Of a DNA stretch of 64,000 nt, positions 1-8,100 are shown piece by piece. The stretch is from positions 1,116,001-1,180,000 of the forward strand of contig NZ_CP030053.1 in assembly GCF_004114955.1 (NCBI RefSeq). Direction: 5' to 3'. The stretch comes from Bradyrhizobium guangzhouense. GTDB taxonomy: Bacteria > Pseudomonadota > Alphaproteobacteria > Rhizobiales > Xanthobacteraceae. Within the stretch, counting starts at the first letter, position 1, and every line of letters begins with the position of its first letter. A model generated the notes under the pieces. The model was not told the origin of the DNA. It was given only the letters and a program-made list of their open reading frames with translations, and made no database searches. The translations under genes were made by a program, and so were the position numbers.

Positions 1-175
1 CCTTCAGCGTCTTGCAGTGGCCGGACATCAGCGCCAGCATGTCGACGAGGGAATTTTGCTGGGCTGGCGGATTGTTCACCGGGATCGCGGTGGAAGACTC
101 GGCAAGACAAGGGCTTGCGAGAGAGACGAGAATAGCAGCCAGGACCAGTCGGGGCAGGCGCATCGTCAGGCTCAT
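1..175 (-). CDS. Partial secreted protein of unknown function (N-terminal part only)
   Basis: The reading frame starts at ATG 175 and runs off the left edge of the window, so only the first 58 codons are visible. The N-terminus is a typical Sec signal peptide: Met-Ser-Leu-Thr-Met-Arg, then a hydrophobic stretch ending at Cys-Leu-Ala, with cleavage expected before Glu-Ser-Ser. An in-frame ATG at 163 is an equally good start. The mature part begins with a Pro/Asn/Gln-rich segment and a single Cys near the window edge. I do not recognise the family. The protein is probably periplasmic. It shares the strand of the operon to its right but is separated from it by about 216 bp. Confidence 0.6.
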   Translation of the reverse strand, partial: MSLTMRLPRLVLAAILVSLASPCLAESSTAIPVNNPPAQQNSLVDMLALMSGHCKTLK

Positions 176-391
176 GTGCCAGGGGGCGACAGACGGGCGA
201 GAGCTCCGCCCACCAACCATCGAATCGCAAATTGGTTGCGATCCGGTTTGCCCGGCCAAATGTTCGATAAAGCCCGTCTGGAATACCACCGCGCCACCCA
301 TCGGCGATTCGCCCCCGATCGCCCCAATCCGTTCTGGCGGGCACTTGCCGCCAAGCCGATGTTTTTTTCGTGGCGGGGAGGGGAGCAGGCG
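176..391. other. Intergenic gap without a recognisable element
   Basis: Between the partial exported protein and the stop codon of the CoA-transferase beta gene I see no ORF with a credible start and no palindromic repeat. It must hold the promoter of the leftward partial gene, and any terminator of the upstream operon. A short A/T run at 361-369 is not preceded by a convincing hairpin. Confidence 0.4.
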
Positions 392-1135
392 TCAGGCGGC
401 TTGCATCATGGTCCGGGCAAAGGCCGGGTAAGTCTCGGCCAGCTCGTCGAAAATCCGCCCCCGCAGCAGCGCCAGCGTGGCAGCATCCGGCCGCTTCGTT
501 TCGCGCACCACCTCGGGCTCCCGGTAGGCAAAGCCGGTGTTCTCCCTGATATCGGCGGGGGTGAAGGGCGGGTGCACGGAGCGAAGGGCGAAGCCGCCCG
601 CCTCGCGGTCGAAATCGAACAGCGCCATGTTGGTCAGGAGCGCGTAGGGGCCGCCTCGGCGGGGTACCTCCGGCGTGATCGCGCGGGCGCTGACAAAATC
701 GACCTTGGGCACGAACACCCGCGGGGAATGCTCCTCGCGAAACAGGATCACGCGGGGGATGAGATGATAGAGATAGGCCGAGCCGAACGAGCCGGGCCAG
801 CGCACATTGCTGGTGGGATAGTCGCCGGTGCCGACCAGGTTGATGTTGCCCTGGCCGTCGATCTGGCCGCCGCCGAGGAAGAAGGCATCGACGCGGCCCT
901 GGGCCGCACAGTCGAACAGCTCGATGCCGCCATTGGTGAAGAAATTGTGCGCCTGCGATCCCAGGATCGAGATGCGCACCGGCGGCTTGCCGTCACGTTC
1001 GTTGCGGGCGCGCAGCAGCATGGCGCCGGCCGCGGGGATCGGCGACGACGCGCCGACCGCGACGTGGCTGATACCGTCGAGCAGATCGGCAATGGTGGCG
1101 ATCAGGATCTCGCGCCGTTCTCGATCGGCCGACAT
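392..1135 (-). CDS. Family I CoA-transferase, beta subunit
   Basis: The 247-residue protein belongs to the family I CoA-transferase beta fold (glutaconate, 3-oxoacid or IpdB-like). The glycine-rich core is clear: a VGASSPIPAAGA segment near residues 27-38 and FFLGGGQIDGQGN near 85-97. Its start codon overlaps the stop of the alpha subunit (TGATG), so the two are translationally coupled and presumably form a heteromer that moves CoA between carboxylic acids in the cytoplasm. Where 3-oxoacid CoA-transferases carry the Ser-Glu-Asn-Gly catalytic motif, this protein reads Gly-Ser-Gln-Ala-His (residues 59-63). The usual nucleophilic Glu may therefore be absent, as in IpdAB-type hydrolases. The substrate cannot be read from the sequence. 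Confidence 0.85.
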   Translation of the reverse strand: MSADRERREILIATIADLLDGISHVAVGASSPIPAAGAMLLRARNERDGKPPVRISILGSQAHNFFTNGGIELFDCAAQGRVDAFFLGGGQIDGQGNINLVGTGDYPTSNVRWPGSFGSAYLYHLIPRVILFREEHSPRVFVPKVDFVSARAITPEVPRRGGPYALLTNMALFDFDREAGGFALRSVHPPFTPADIRENTGFAYREPEVVRETKRPDAATLALLRGRIFDELAETYPAFARTMMQAA

Positions 1136-1953
1136 CAGGCGACCTGCTTGCGATGGGTCAGGAACGTCGAGAGGTAAGCGCGAAAGCCGTCCTCACTGCG
1201 CGCCATCGCCGCGTAGCGCGCGATCTCGGCCTCGTCGGCGGGGTATTCATCCCACAGCGCCAGCGGCCAGGCGCCGCGCGCGGCGACCGCGATGGTGTCG
1301 ACATAGAGCGAGGGCAGCACACCGGCCGCGGAGTCTTCGCTGTCGAGCAGATTGCGGTCGACGATGCGCTCCACGGTGACCAGCGTGCGCTTCGACGCAT
1401 AAGCGAGGTCCGCGAGCTCGCGATGGCGGCCGATGCGGACATTGCCGGCGCGGTCGGCCTCGGGCGCGTGAAACAGCGCGACATCAGGCGAGATCGCGGG
1501 CACCACGACGACCTTGCGCGCCTCGCCGACAGGACTGTCGATCACCTGCCAGTCCGGCCGCACGTCGAGCAGGTCGCTGCCGATGATGCCGGCGATCGGC
1601 ATGAACGGCACGCCTTTCTGCGCGGCAAGCAGGCCGGCATAGATCGCGGGGCAGGTGGAGTCGCGCATCGTGAAGGCGCCGCTCTTGATGCCGGCCGTGA
1701 AGCGCGGCGCGCCACCGGCCTCGCCCAGCGACACCGCGCTGGTTTCCAGCGAGGCAACGCAGCCTGCGCCGATCAGGAGATCGGCCTGGAGGCCCGAGAT
1801 CGGCACGCAGATCAGCTTGAGGTCACGAATGCCGGCCTCGAGCAGCGCTGCGGTCGCCGCCATTGCCACGCCCGAACCGTCGACGGGGATTGCCAGCGAC
1901 TGCCCGGGTGCAACGCGTGCAGCCAGCACCTCCAGCGCAACGATCTCGGTCAT
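1135..1953 (-). CDS. Family I CoA-transferase, alpha subunit
   Basis: I place the start at ATG 1953 (272 residues), just downstream of a GGAGGA ribosome binding site. The open frame extends further upstream, but that part is low-quality Arg/Ala sequence overlapping the preceding TPR gene. The protein matches the CoA-transferase alpha subunit fold (GctA/IpdA-like), with a glycine-rich segment SGVAMAATAALLEAG near residues 27-41 and a conserved KSGAFT-type region mid-protein. It pairs with the overlapping beta subunit. It lies in a leftward operon behind the aldo/keto reductase and TPR genes (gaps of 15 and 32 bp). This suggests the CoA-transferase acts in the same catabolic process, possibly ring- or chain-cleavage of an organic acid; that role is inference. 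Confidence 0.82.
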   Translation of the reverse strand: MTEIVALEVLAARVAPGQSLAIPVDGSGVAMAATAALLEAGIRDLKLICVPISGLQADLLIGAGCVASLETSAVSLGEAGGAPRFTAGIKSGAFTMRDSTCPAIYAGLLAAQKGVPFMPIAGIIGSDLLDVRPDWQVIDSPVGEARKVVVVPAISPDVALFHAPEADRAGNVRIGRHRELADLAYASKRTLVTVERIVDRNLLDSEDSAAGVLPSLYVDTIAVAARGAWPLALWDEYPADEAEIARYAAMARSEDGFRAYLSTFLTHRKQVA

Positions 1954-1985
1954 GGCGTCCTCCGGTCTGTTGCCTCTATCCTGCC

Positions 1986-3299
1986 TCAAGCCATCGCCGC
2001 CTGCCAGCGCGTATCGCGCAAGGAGGGGCGGCGGTGGAGGCGGGCATCGAGGAGCTTGCGGGCGCGGGGCAGCTCGCCGCTGCGCATCAGCGCGACGAGG
2101 AACGTGTCCTCGATCAGCTCGCGCTGGGCATGGCTGCCGCCGATGCGCACGACGTCGGCGAGCACGGGCGCGAGCTCGCGCACGCACGTGGTGTAGTCTT
2201 CATCCGCAAAAGCCGCCAGCGCGCGGCAGATCGCCGGCACCACAGGGCCGGCCGGCAGCTTGCCGTCCGCCAGGCGCTGCTCGATCACGGCAAGGCGCGC
2301 GGCCAGCGCCTGCCGATTTTGTGTCGCGGCGGCGAACAACGCCATGTGGACGTCGGCGAAGGGGAGGCTCGATTTCGGGAAGAGCTTTTGCGCGGCGGCA
2401 TCGGCCTCGGCCCAGAGCGCCTTCGGTACGGTATGGCCGTAGGCCGACAGGCGCCACAGCAGCGAAGCGCCGTCGGTGACGACGTTGAGCGGCGGCGCCT
2501 GCGTAGCAGAGGGCTGCAGCACGTCGGCGTAGATTTGCAGAGCGCGCGGCGCATCGCCGCGCTCGAGCGCGCCGAGGGCCTGGTGCCAGAGGATATGGCC
2601 GTGCAGGATGCCCGCGCGGTCGTAGGTCGGTATCCACGCCTCGACGAGACGGTCGGCGTCCTCGATCGAGCCGTCCTCGAACATCGCATGCAGCACGGCG
2701 TGCGCGGCGTGGGCGTTGGCCCGGCGCAGGTCAAAGCCGCGCTCGGTCACAGCACGGCCGCGCGCGACATCACCATTCTCCGTCATCGCCCAGCCCGCCA
2801 TGGTGAGGAACCACCAGTCCTCGCCATAATAATGGGCGACGCGCTCGCACAGTTCGTGCCGGGCGCGGTCGTGATCGGCCATGCCGGAAAAGGCGAACAG
2901 GCCGAACGCGCCGAGCGGCAGCGACAGCACCACCGCATCGCGCGGCCAGCTCTCGATATGCCCAGACATGGCCGCGATCGCGTCTGGCCCGCGGCCCTCG
3001 ATCGCGAGCGCCAGCGTCTCGACATGCGAACGCTCGCGCTCAGAGCCGCGGATGGCGACGAGCTCGCGCGCCAAGGCCGCCTTGCTCCGGGCGAGATCGC
3101 CCTGCTGGTAGAACGCATGCACGCGGGCGCGCGCGATGTGGGCGAGCGCGAAATCCGGATCGGCCGCAATCGCGCGCTCCAGCGCTTCCGCCGTGCCGGT
3201 CCACCCCGCGAGCATGAGATCGACGCCTTCGCGATAGGCCGATGCCGCCTGATCGGAGGCGGTGGAGAGCGGCAGTCCGTAGCGGTCTTCAAGCGGCAT
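1986..3299 (-). CDS. TPR protein of the TTC38 type
   Basis: The 437-residue protein consists of helical tetratricopeptide-like repeats. It begins MPLEDRYGLPLS and contains the paired-helix pattern AALERAIAADPDFALAHIA. It has no signal peptide or membrane segment, so it should be cytoplasmic. The organisation and a HYYGEDWWFLTM-type central region resemble the tetratricopeptide repeat protein 38 family, whose molecular role is poorly known. ATG 3299 follows a GGGAGA ribosome binding site. The gene sits between the aldo/keto reductase and the CoA-transferase in one apparent operon, so it may scaffold or assist those enzymes (inference). Confidence 0.75.
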   Translation of the reverse strand: MPLEDRYGLPLSTASDQAASAYREGVDLMLAGWTGTAEALERAIAADPDFALAHIARARVHAFYQQGDLARSKAALARELVAIRGSERERSHVETLALAIEGRGPDAIAAMSGHIESWPRDAVVLSLPLGAFGLFAFSGMADHDRARHELCERVAHYYGEDWWFLTMAGWAMTENGDVARGRAVTERGFDLRRANAHAAHAVLHAMFEDGSIEDADRLVEAWIPTYDRAGILHGHILWHQALGALERGDAPRALQIYADVLQPSATQAPPLNVVTDGASLLWRLSAYGHTVPKALWAEADAAAQKLFPKSSLPFADVHMALFAAATQNRQALAARLAVIEQRLADGKLPAGPVVPAICRALAAFADEDYTTCVRELAPVLADVVRIGGSHAQRELIEDTFLVALMRSGELPRARKLLDARLHRRPSLRDTRWQAAMA

Positions 3300-3314
3300 C
3301 GTCGTCTCCCGCTC

Positions 3315-4325
3315 TCACGCCGTTCGCGCGCGACGTCCCTCGATCGGATAGGCCGGGTCATTGTAGCCCGGCGTCGACGGATGGCCCGTCACCACCAGCC
3401 GGTCGATCAGCGCTTCGTCCTCGGCGGTGAAGCGATAGTCGAGCGCGCTGATGTAGCCGTCCCATTGCTCTTCGGTGCGCGGACCTGCGACGATCGACGA
3501 AACGAAGGCGGAATTGAGCACCCAGGCCACCGCGAACTGGCCGGCGGTGATGCCGTTCTTCTCGGCGTGCGTCTTGATCTCCTGCGCCAGTTGCAAGGAC
3601 TCCGGGCGCCACTCCGTCTGCATCATCCTGGTGTCGTTGCGGCCGGCGCGCGTGTCCTTGTCGGGCGCTGCGTCGGGCTTGTACTTGCCGGTGAGCACGC
3701 CGCGGGCGAGCGGGCTATAGGGCACGATGCCGAGACCGTAATAGGAGCAGGCCGGAAAATGCTCGACCTCGGGCATGCGGTTCATGGCGTTGTAATAAGG
3801 CTGGCTGACCACGGGACGGTCGATGCCGAGCCGGTCGCAGATGTTGCAGATCTCGGCGACGCGCCAGGCGCGGTAGTTGGAGACGCCGAAATAGCGGATC
3901 TTGCCTGAACGGATCAGGTCGCCCATCGCGCGCACCGTCTCCTCCAGCGGAGTCGCATGGTCTTCCTTGTGCAGATAGTAGATGTCGATGTGGTCGGTGC
4001 CGAGCCGCTTCAGGCTCTCCTCGGCCGCCTGCAGCACCCAGCGCCGCGACAGGCCGACGCGATTGGGATCGTCGCCCATGGGGTTGGCAAGCTTGGTCGC
4101 GAGCACCCAGGCATGCCTGGTGTTGCCGATCGCGCGTCCCACCACCTCCTCGGAGCCGCCTTTCGAATAGGCGTCCGCGGTGTCGATGAAGTTGATGCCG
4201 GCGTCATGCGCTTTCGCGATGATGCGTGTTGAGGTCGCCTCGTCCGTCGGCCCGCCGAACATCATGGTGCCCAGGCAGATCGGCGACACTTTCAGGCCGG
4301 AGCGGCCGAGTTGGCGGTATTGCAT
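3315..4325 (-). CDS. Aldo/keto reductase
   Basis: This 336-residue NADPH-dependent oxidoreductase has the family tetrad in place: Asp48 and Tyr53 in the FIDTADAYS segment, Lys78 in LATKLAN and His119 in YYLHKED. The start at ATG 4325 gives the canonical opening MQYRQLGRSGLKVS; the open frame reaches further upstream only by reading through a palindromic repeat. It resembles the YajO/Tas-like and voltage-gated-channel-beta-like branch. The physiological carbonyl substrate is unknown. It is the first gene of a leftward operon with the TPR protein and the CoA-transferase subunits. Confidence 0.9.
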   Translation of the reverse strand: MQYRQLGRSGLKVSPICLGTMMFGGPTDEATSTRIIAKAHDAGINFIDTADAYSKGGSEEVVGRAIGNTRHAWVLATKLANPMGDDPNRVGLSRRWVLQAAEESLKRLGTDHIDIYYLHKEDHATPLEETVRAMGDLIRSGKIRYFGVSNYRAWRVAEICNICDRLGIDRPVVSQPYYNAMNRMPEVEHFPACSYYGLGIVPYSPLARGVLTGKYKPDAAPDKDTRAGRNDTRMMQTEWRPESLQLAQEIKTHAEKNGITAGQFAVAWVLNSAFVSSIVAGPRTEEQWDGYISALDYRFTAEDEALIDRLVVTGHPSTPGYNDPAYPIEGRRARTA

Positions 4326-4373
4326 GGGAAGTTTCCTCGAGGCTATTGTTGGGCCACCATAGCTAGCCACATT

Positions 4374-4454
4374 CGTCATTGCGAGCGCAGCGAAGCAATC
4401 CAGAACTGCATCCGCGAAAAGACTCTGGATTGCTTCGCTTTGCTCGCAATGACG
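4374..4454. repeat. Palindromic repeat doublet, type CGTCATTGCGAG
   Basis: Two arms of about 30 bp (4374-4405 and 4425-4454) are near-perfect inverted copies of each other; each starts CGTCATTGCGAGC and contains GAAGCAATCCAGA or its complement. The element lies between the aldo/keto reductase start and the thioesterase stop. It is a REP/BIME-like dispersed element and may fold into a large hairpin in RNA. Confidence 0.8.
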
Positions 4455-4485
4455 CGGAAACAGCGGAGACAGCCCCACCGCCGGC

Positions 4486-4911
4486 CTACCCCGGCCCCTT
4501 CAATATCTTGAACACGCCATTGGCCATCACCACGCAGCGGTCATCCACGGTCACCTCGGTGCTCATGAAGATCAGGCTGCGGGTCGAGCGCACCACGCGG
4601 GGGCGGGAGATCAGGATGTCGCCGATCTGGCCGGCTTCGACGAAATGGGTGTCGAGCTGAACCGTTGCCATGTATTCCTTGCCGGAGACGTAACGGGCGG
4701 TCATGCCGCAGGTGCGGTCCGCGAAGGTCATCATCACGCCGCCCTGGACCATGCCGCGGCGGTTGTGGTGTTTGTCTTCGGTGGCGAGCGCGAACTCATA
4801 TCGGCCGTCGACCTTGCGCTCCCACAGGGGGCCGACGAGGTGCATGAAGCCCGTGGTCTCCAGGATGGTCCAACCGTCTGATTTGAGCTTTGCTGCGGCC
4901 TTGCTCGTCAT
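4486..4911 (-). CDS. PaaI-family hotdog thioesterase
   Basis: The single-hotdog protein (141 residues from ATG 4911; an in-frame ATG at 4923 is possible) has the PaaI/4HBT signature HNRRGMVQGGVMMTFAD followed by an LDTHFVEAG strand. These enzymes hydrolyse acyl- or aryl-CoA thioesters as homotetramers in the cytoplasm. The Gly-Gly-Val-Met helix start and the Asp in FADRT correspond to the active-site helix. The gene is divergent from the NUDIX CoA pyrophosphatase next door. Both act on CoA species, which hints at a shared house-cleaning role (inference). The acyl group cannot be deduced. Confidence 0.85.
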   Translation of the reverse strand: MTSKAAAKLKSDGWTILETTGFMHLVGPLWERKVDGRYEFALATEDKHHNRRGMVQGGVMMTFADRTCGMTARYVSGKEYMATVQLDTHFVEAGQIGDILISRPRVVRSTRSLIFMSTEVTVDDRCVVMANGVFKILKGPG

Positions 4912-4983
4912 CGCTCTGTCCATCCCTGTAACGCTTGATCTCGCCTCGTTTCATCGAGCGCGGTCCTGGTGTAGTCAAGCATC

Positions 4984-5610
4984 ATGAGAGCTTTCAGCGA
5001 TGCCACCAGACGGAATATCGCAGAAGCCTGCGCGTCCTTCGCGCGGCTGCCCGATGCGGCCGAGCCGCTAGCGCTGAAGCGCGCTGCGGTGGTGCTGGCG
5101 TTGACCGCATCCAGTGACGGCGACGACACCGCGTTCCTGCTGACGAGGCGCGCATCGAGTTTGCGCTCGCACCGCGGTCAATGGGCGCTGCCGGGTGGAC
5201 GCTGCGATGCCGGCGAGACCCCGGTCGAGGCGGCGCTGCGCGAGCTCGACGAAGAGCTTGCACTCGAGCTGTCACCCGATGCCGTGCTCGGCCTGCTCGA
5301 CGATCACCCGACGCGCTCCGGCTATCTGATCACGCCCGTCGTGGTTTGGGCTGCCGAGAGCGCCGCGATCGTACCGAACCCGGATGAGGTCGCCTCCGTT
5401 CACCGCATCGCGCTCGACACGATCGAGCGCGACGACGCCTTCGACTTCACCGCGATCCCCGAAAGCAGCCGCCGCGTGATTCGTTTCCATCACCAGATGA
5501 GCCTGATCCACGCGCCGACGGCGGCGCTGATCTACCAGTTCCGCGAGGTGCTGGCGGGGCGGCAGACCCGCGTCACCGACCTGGAACAGCCTGTATTCGC
5601 CTGGAAATGA
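4984..5610 (+). CDS. NUDIX hydrolase, CoA pyrophosphatase type
   Basis: The 208-residue protein carries the CoA-pyrophosphatase signature LLTRRASSLRSHRGQWALPGG (about residues 52-72), which overlaps the start of a NUDIX box (72-94) containing the essential RELDEE segment. The usual Gly near the box end is Ala here. Members (NudL/Pcd1-like) cleave CoA or oxidised CoA to 3',5'-ADP and phosphopantetheine using divalent metal ions. There is no signal peptide, so it should act in the cytoplasm. The ribosome binding site before ATG 4984 is weak. It is transcribed divergently from the PaaI-type thioesterase. Confidence 0.87.
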   Translation: MRAFSDATRRNIAEACASFARLPDAAEPLALKRAAVVLALTASSDGDDTAFLLTRRASSLRSHRGQWALPGGRCDAGETPVEAALRELDEELALELSPDAVLGLLDDHPTRSGYLITPVVVWAAESAAIVPNPDEVASVHRIALDTIERDDAFDFTAIPESSRRVIRFHHQMSLIHAPTAALIYQFREVLAGRQTRVTDLEQPVFAWK

Positions 5611-5663
5611 TGGTAAACGGCGCGTTAACGTGACGGTTACCGGATGCCTGCTAAGAGGGCAGC

Positions 5664-6878
5664 ATGCATCATCCGATTCGAACACATCTGGCGCTGGTTC
5701 CACTCGCGCTCGTCCTGCTCGTCCCCGCCGCGCACGGCGGTGGGGCCGACGCCCTGCCATCGACCGTTCGAAATGCCAATGCCCAGTTGCTGTCGCAGTT
5801 TTTCGGGCAAGGCGGCGCCTCGCCGGCCGTGCTCGAATATCGCCGCAAGCTCGCCGAGTATCAGGCAATCAGGGGCGCTTTTGACCAGGAGGCCAGTGCC
5901 TATTGGAGCCAGGTCTCGGAGAAGCGAAAGGGGCGTAACGCCAAGCGGCGCAGCGGGCAGCAGATCACGCTTGACGATTACGTTCTGGAGCAGCCGCCTG
6001 TCTATACCGGTCCGAAGCGCCCGGTGAATCCGGAGCCGGAGGAAACGCCGCAGCGTCCGCCGCGCAAGCCGCTCCCGGTCGCCTCCGATCTGCTGCGCGC
6101 CGCGCAGGATCTCTATCAATTCACGCCGCAGCGGCCGACGAGCGAGGTCGAGTTCAAGCGCGCCTATGCGCGCTACGCGCTCGCCTCGGGGCTGACGCGG
6201 GAGCAGGCGGTGCGGGTCTACTCGTTCGAGACCGGCGGCACCGGCAATTACGACGTGCAGGCCGGCATCGAGCACGGCGGCAAGCGCGCGATCTCGACCG
6301 CGATGGGCTACAACCAGCTGCTCACCACCAACAGCGTCGAGCTCCTGGCCGAGCAGGGCCACGAGTTGATCCGTGCGCTGTCGGACAAGGTGGCGCGCAG
6401 CTCGGGGCCGGCGCGCCAGGCGCTCGAGCACAAGCTCACCGTTCTCAAGAAGATGGTGGCGCATGCGAAGTCGGTGCCGGACACCTGGTCGGAGCATGAG
6501 AAGATCGGCGACAGCGCGCAGGGTTGGGCCATGCATGCCATGGTGCTGGACGTCGACATCGGGCCGATGCTGCAAACCCACAAGCTGTTGACCTCGGTGC
6601 TGTTCGCCCGCGCCAAGGGCTACACCCGTCCGCTCACCGCCGCCGAGCTCGAGATGATGAATCTCACCGGCGACGGCACCGGCCTCGACATGGTGACGAT
6701 GCCGCAGGCGATGCGCGAGCAGGTGCCGACCTCGAACTTCTTCCAGCGCAGCGGCTACGAGCGCAACCCGGTCGCGATCCGCCACAACACGGTGGCGAAG
6801 CTGCTCGCGGTCACGGACGATCGGATGGACTCCAACAGCAGCAAACCCGGGGCAAGGGAGCTGGCGTCGGTGTTTTGA
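5664..6878 (+). CDS. Exported protein with a lysozyme-fold-like domain, function unassigned
   Basis: The 404-residue protein starts with a signal peptide (hydrophobic LALVPLALVLLVPAAHG, residues 9-25). It continues with a basic, Pro-rich linker (about 90-135) and a helical domain from about residue 145 on. The segment VYSFETGGTGNYDVQAG followed by AMGYNQLL resembles the glutamate-centred active site and GYNQ motif of lysozyme/lytic-transglycosylase folds, with the Glu of SFETGG as candidate catalytic residue. It would then act on peptidoglycan in the periplasm. That assignment rests on pattern similarity alone. AGAGGG lies just before ATG 5664. A sequence at 5614-5629 resembles a degenerate CtrA site. 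Confidence 0.6.
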   Translation: MHHPIRTHLALVPLALVLLVPAAHGGGADALPSTVRNANAQLLSQFFGQGGASPAVLEYRRKLAEYQAIRGAFDQEASAYWSQVSEKRKGRNAKRRSGQQITLDDYVLEQPPVYTGPKRPVNPEPEETPQRPPRKPLPVASDLLRAAQDLYQFTPQRPTSEVEFKRAYARYALASGLTREQAVRVYSFETGGTGNYDVQAGIEHGGKRAISTAMGYNQLLTTNSVELLAEQGHELIRALSDKVARSSGPARQALEHKLTVLKKMVAHAKSVPDTWSEHEKIGDSAQGWAMHAMVLDVDIGPMLQTHKLLTSVLFARAKGYTRPLTAAELEMMNLTGDGTGLDMVTMPQAMREQVPTSNFFQRSGYERNPVAIRHNTVAKLLAVTDDRMDSNSSKPGARELASVF

Positions 6879-6900
6879 GCCACCGGGCCTGCCGCATTCT

Positions 6901-7003
6901 GTCATGCCCCGGCTTGAGCGGGGCATCCAGTACGCCGCGGCTTCTCGGCTCTATTACGAACGTCTCTGGAATACTGGATCACCCGCTTTTCGCGGGTGAT
7001 GAC
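6901..7003. repeat. Palindromic REP-like doublet
   Basis: The left hairpin (GTCATGCCCCGGC...GGGGCATCCAGTACGCC) and right hairpin (TACTGGATCACCCGC...GGGTGATGAC) are inverted to each other around a short spacer. It belongs to the same family as the hairpins inside the 171-bp arrays at 19.2 and 32.4 kb. Its middle segment (GTCTCTGGAATACTGGAT) matches the divergent last unit of the first array. Confidence 0.8.
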
Positions 7004-7043
7004 ACCGAGAGTGAGGCGACGCCGTCGCCCGCCACTTCAGCCC

Positions 7044-7349
7044 CTACTGATCCGGCCCGAACTTGAACCGGCCGTCGCCTTCCAGATATTGCCCGCTGCG
7101 CATGTAGAGCTGGCCGTTCTGGCCGATGAAGAACAGCGTGCCCTTCGGCACTTTCTTGGCGCCCTTCAACAGCTCGCCGGCATTGCTGGTGCCCATCTTG
7201 TAGGAGAAGGTCTTGCCTTCCTTGTCATAGGCATAGCCGGTGTCCGGCTTGAGCTCCCACGGCGTTGCCGCGGTTTGCGCGAGAGCGGGGGCGGCGAACG
7301 CGCCCAGCACGGCTGCGATTGCAAATGTCTTGATTGAAAATGCCATCAT
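7044..7349 (-). CDS. Small exported protein, unknown function
   Basis: From ATG 7349 (or the adjacent in-frame ATG 7346) this encodes about 101 residues with a clear signal peptide ending ALAQ. The mature part is about 80 residues, with Gly/Lys/Tyr-rich beta-like sequence (for example GTLFFIGQNGQLYMRSGQY) and no cysteine. GGGGAGG lies upstream at optimal spacing, which decides this start over the upstream in-frame codons. It is presumably periplasmic. I do not recognise the family. Confidence 0.65.
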   Translation of the reverse strand: MMAFSIKTFAIAAVLGAFAAPALAQTAATPWELKPDTGYAYDKEGKTFSYKMGTSNAGELLKGAKKVPKGTLFFIGQNGQLYMRSGQYLEGDGRFKFGPDQ

Positions 7350-7539
7350 CCATCCTCCCCATTGTCGGGGTGCCCATTTGAACAAATCACGAACGATGCC
7401 TCCGGGTCAATCCGCGACGACGTCGCAGCGCATCACGTCTTGACCAGCAGTTTGTGATTTTCCCTTCGTCCCCTCGCGACTATGTTCCGCTTTCGGTCTA
7501 GAACGCAACACGACAAAGATATTGGTGGGGATGATTCGA

Positions 7540-8019
7540 ATGCGTCACGTCATGAAATTTTGCTGGATTGCCTTGATCTCGCTGACGGCGCTTGCGCCGG
7601 CGGCCCGGGCCGATGACTTCCAGCTCAGTCACAACCAGCGGATTTCGTGCAGCCGTGGCCTTGCCCCGGGCAAGCTCAACACCGCGACCTGCAAGTCCTA
7701 CACCTATCTCTTCAACACCAGGACCTCGGAATATTTCCGCTGCCAGGTCTCGCTGGCGCTGACCCGCGACAACAAGGAGGTCATCAACGTCCAGACCGAC
7801 GGCGGCTGCACCAAGAGGCCGCGCATCTTCGAGACCGACGGTCACTATGATTTCGACGCGACCGAGACCGAGCCGCCGAACACCAACTCGTTCTTCGGCC
7901 CCGGCGGTTACTCGATCTGGGCGGCCGACATGACCGCGCAGAAGGTCCGCGGCTGCATCACCATCTCCTCGGGCCTCGGCTCCGACATCTCCAAGTGCCT
8001 GGACATGACGTTCCAGTGA
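7540..8019 (+). CDS. Secreted Cys-containing protein, unknown function
   Basis: Starting at ATG 7540, nine bases after a GGTGGGG element, the gene encodes about 159 residues. The signal peptide (KFCWIALISLTALAPAARA) should be cleaved before DDFQLS. The mature domain of about 135 residues holds several cysteines (ISCSRG, ATCKS, FRCQ, GGCTKR, GCITI, SKCLD), suggesting disulfides in the periplasm or outside. ATGs at 7531 and 7552 are also in frame. No family is recognised. It is followed 81 bp later by the SDR gene on the same strand. Confidence 0.65.
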   Translation: MRHVMKFCWIALISLTALAPAARADDFQLSHNQRISCSRGLAPGKLNTATCKSYTYLFNTRTSEYFRCQVSLALTRDNKEVINVQTDGGCTKRPRIFETDGHYDFDATETEPPNTNSFFGPGGYSIWAADMTAQKVRGCITISSGLGSDISKCLDMTFQ

Positions 8020-8100
8020 TTGCCATTGACGGGTTGCCACCGACGGCCTGCCGGTCACGGCAAGGCGCGCTACAAGAATAACAATCCGGGAGAACGCGCG

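Noticed and set aside
392..1953. Naming the pair ipdA/ipdB or a specific 3-oxoadipate/glutaconate transferase
   Set aside because: The sequence supports the fold but not a substrate; no steroid or protocatechuate genes are adjacent.
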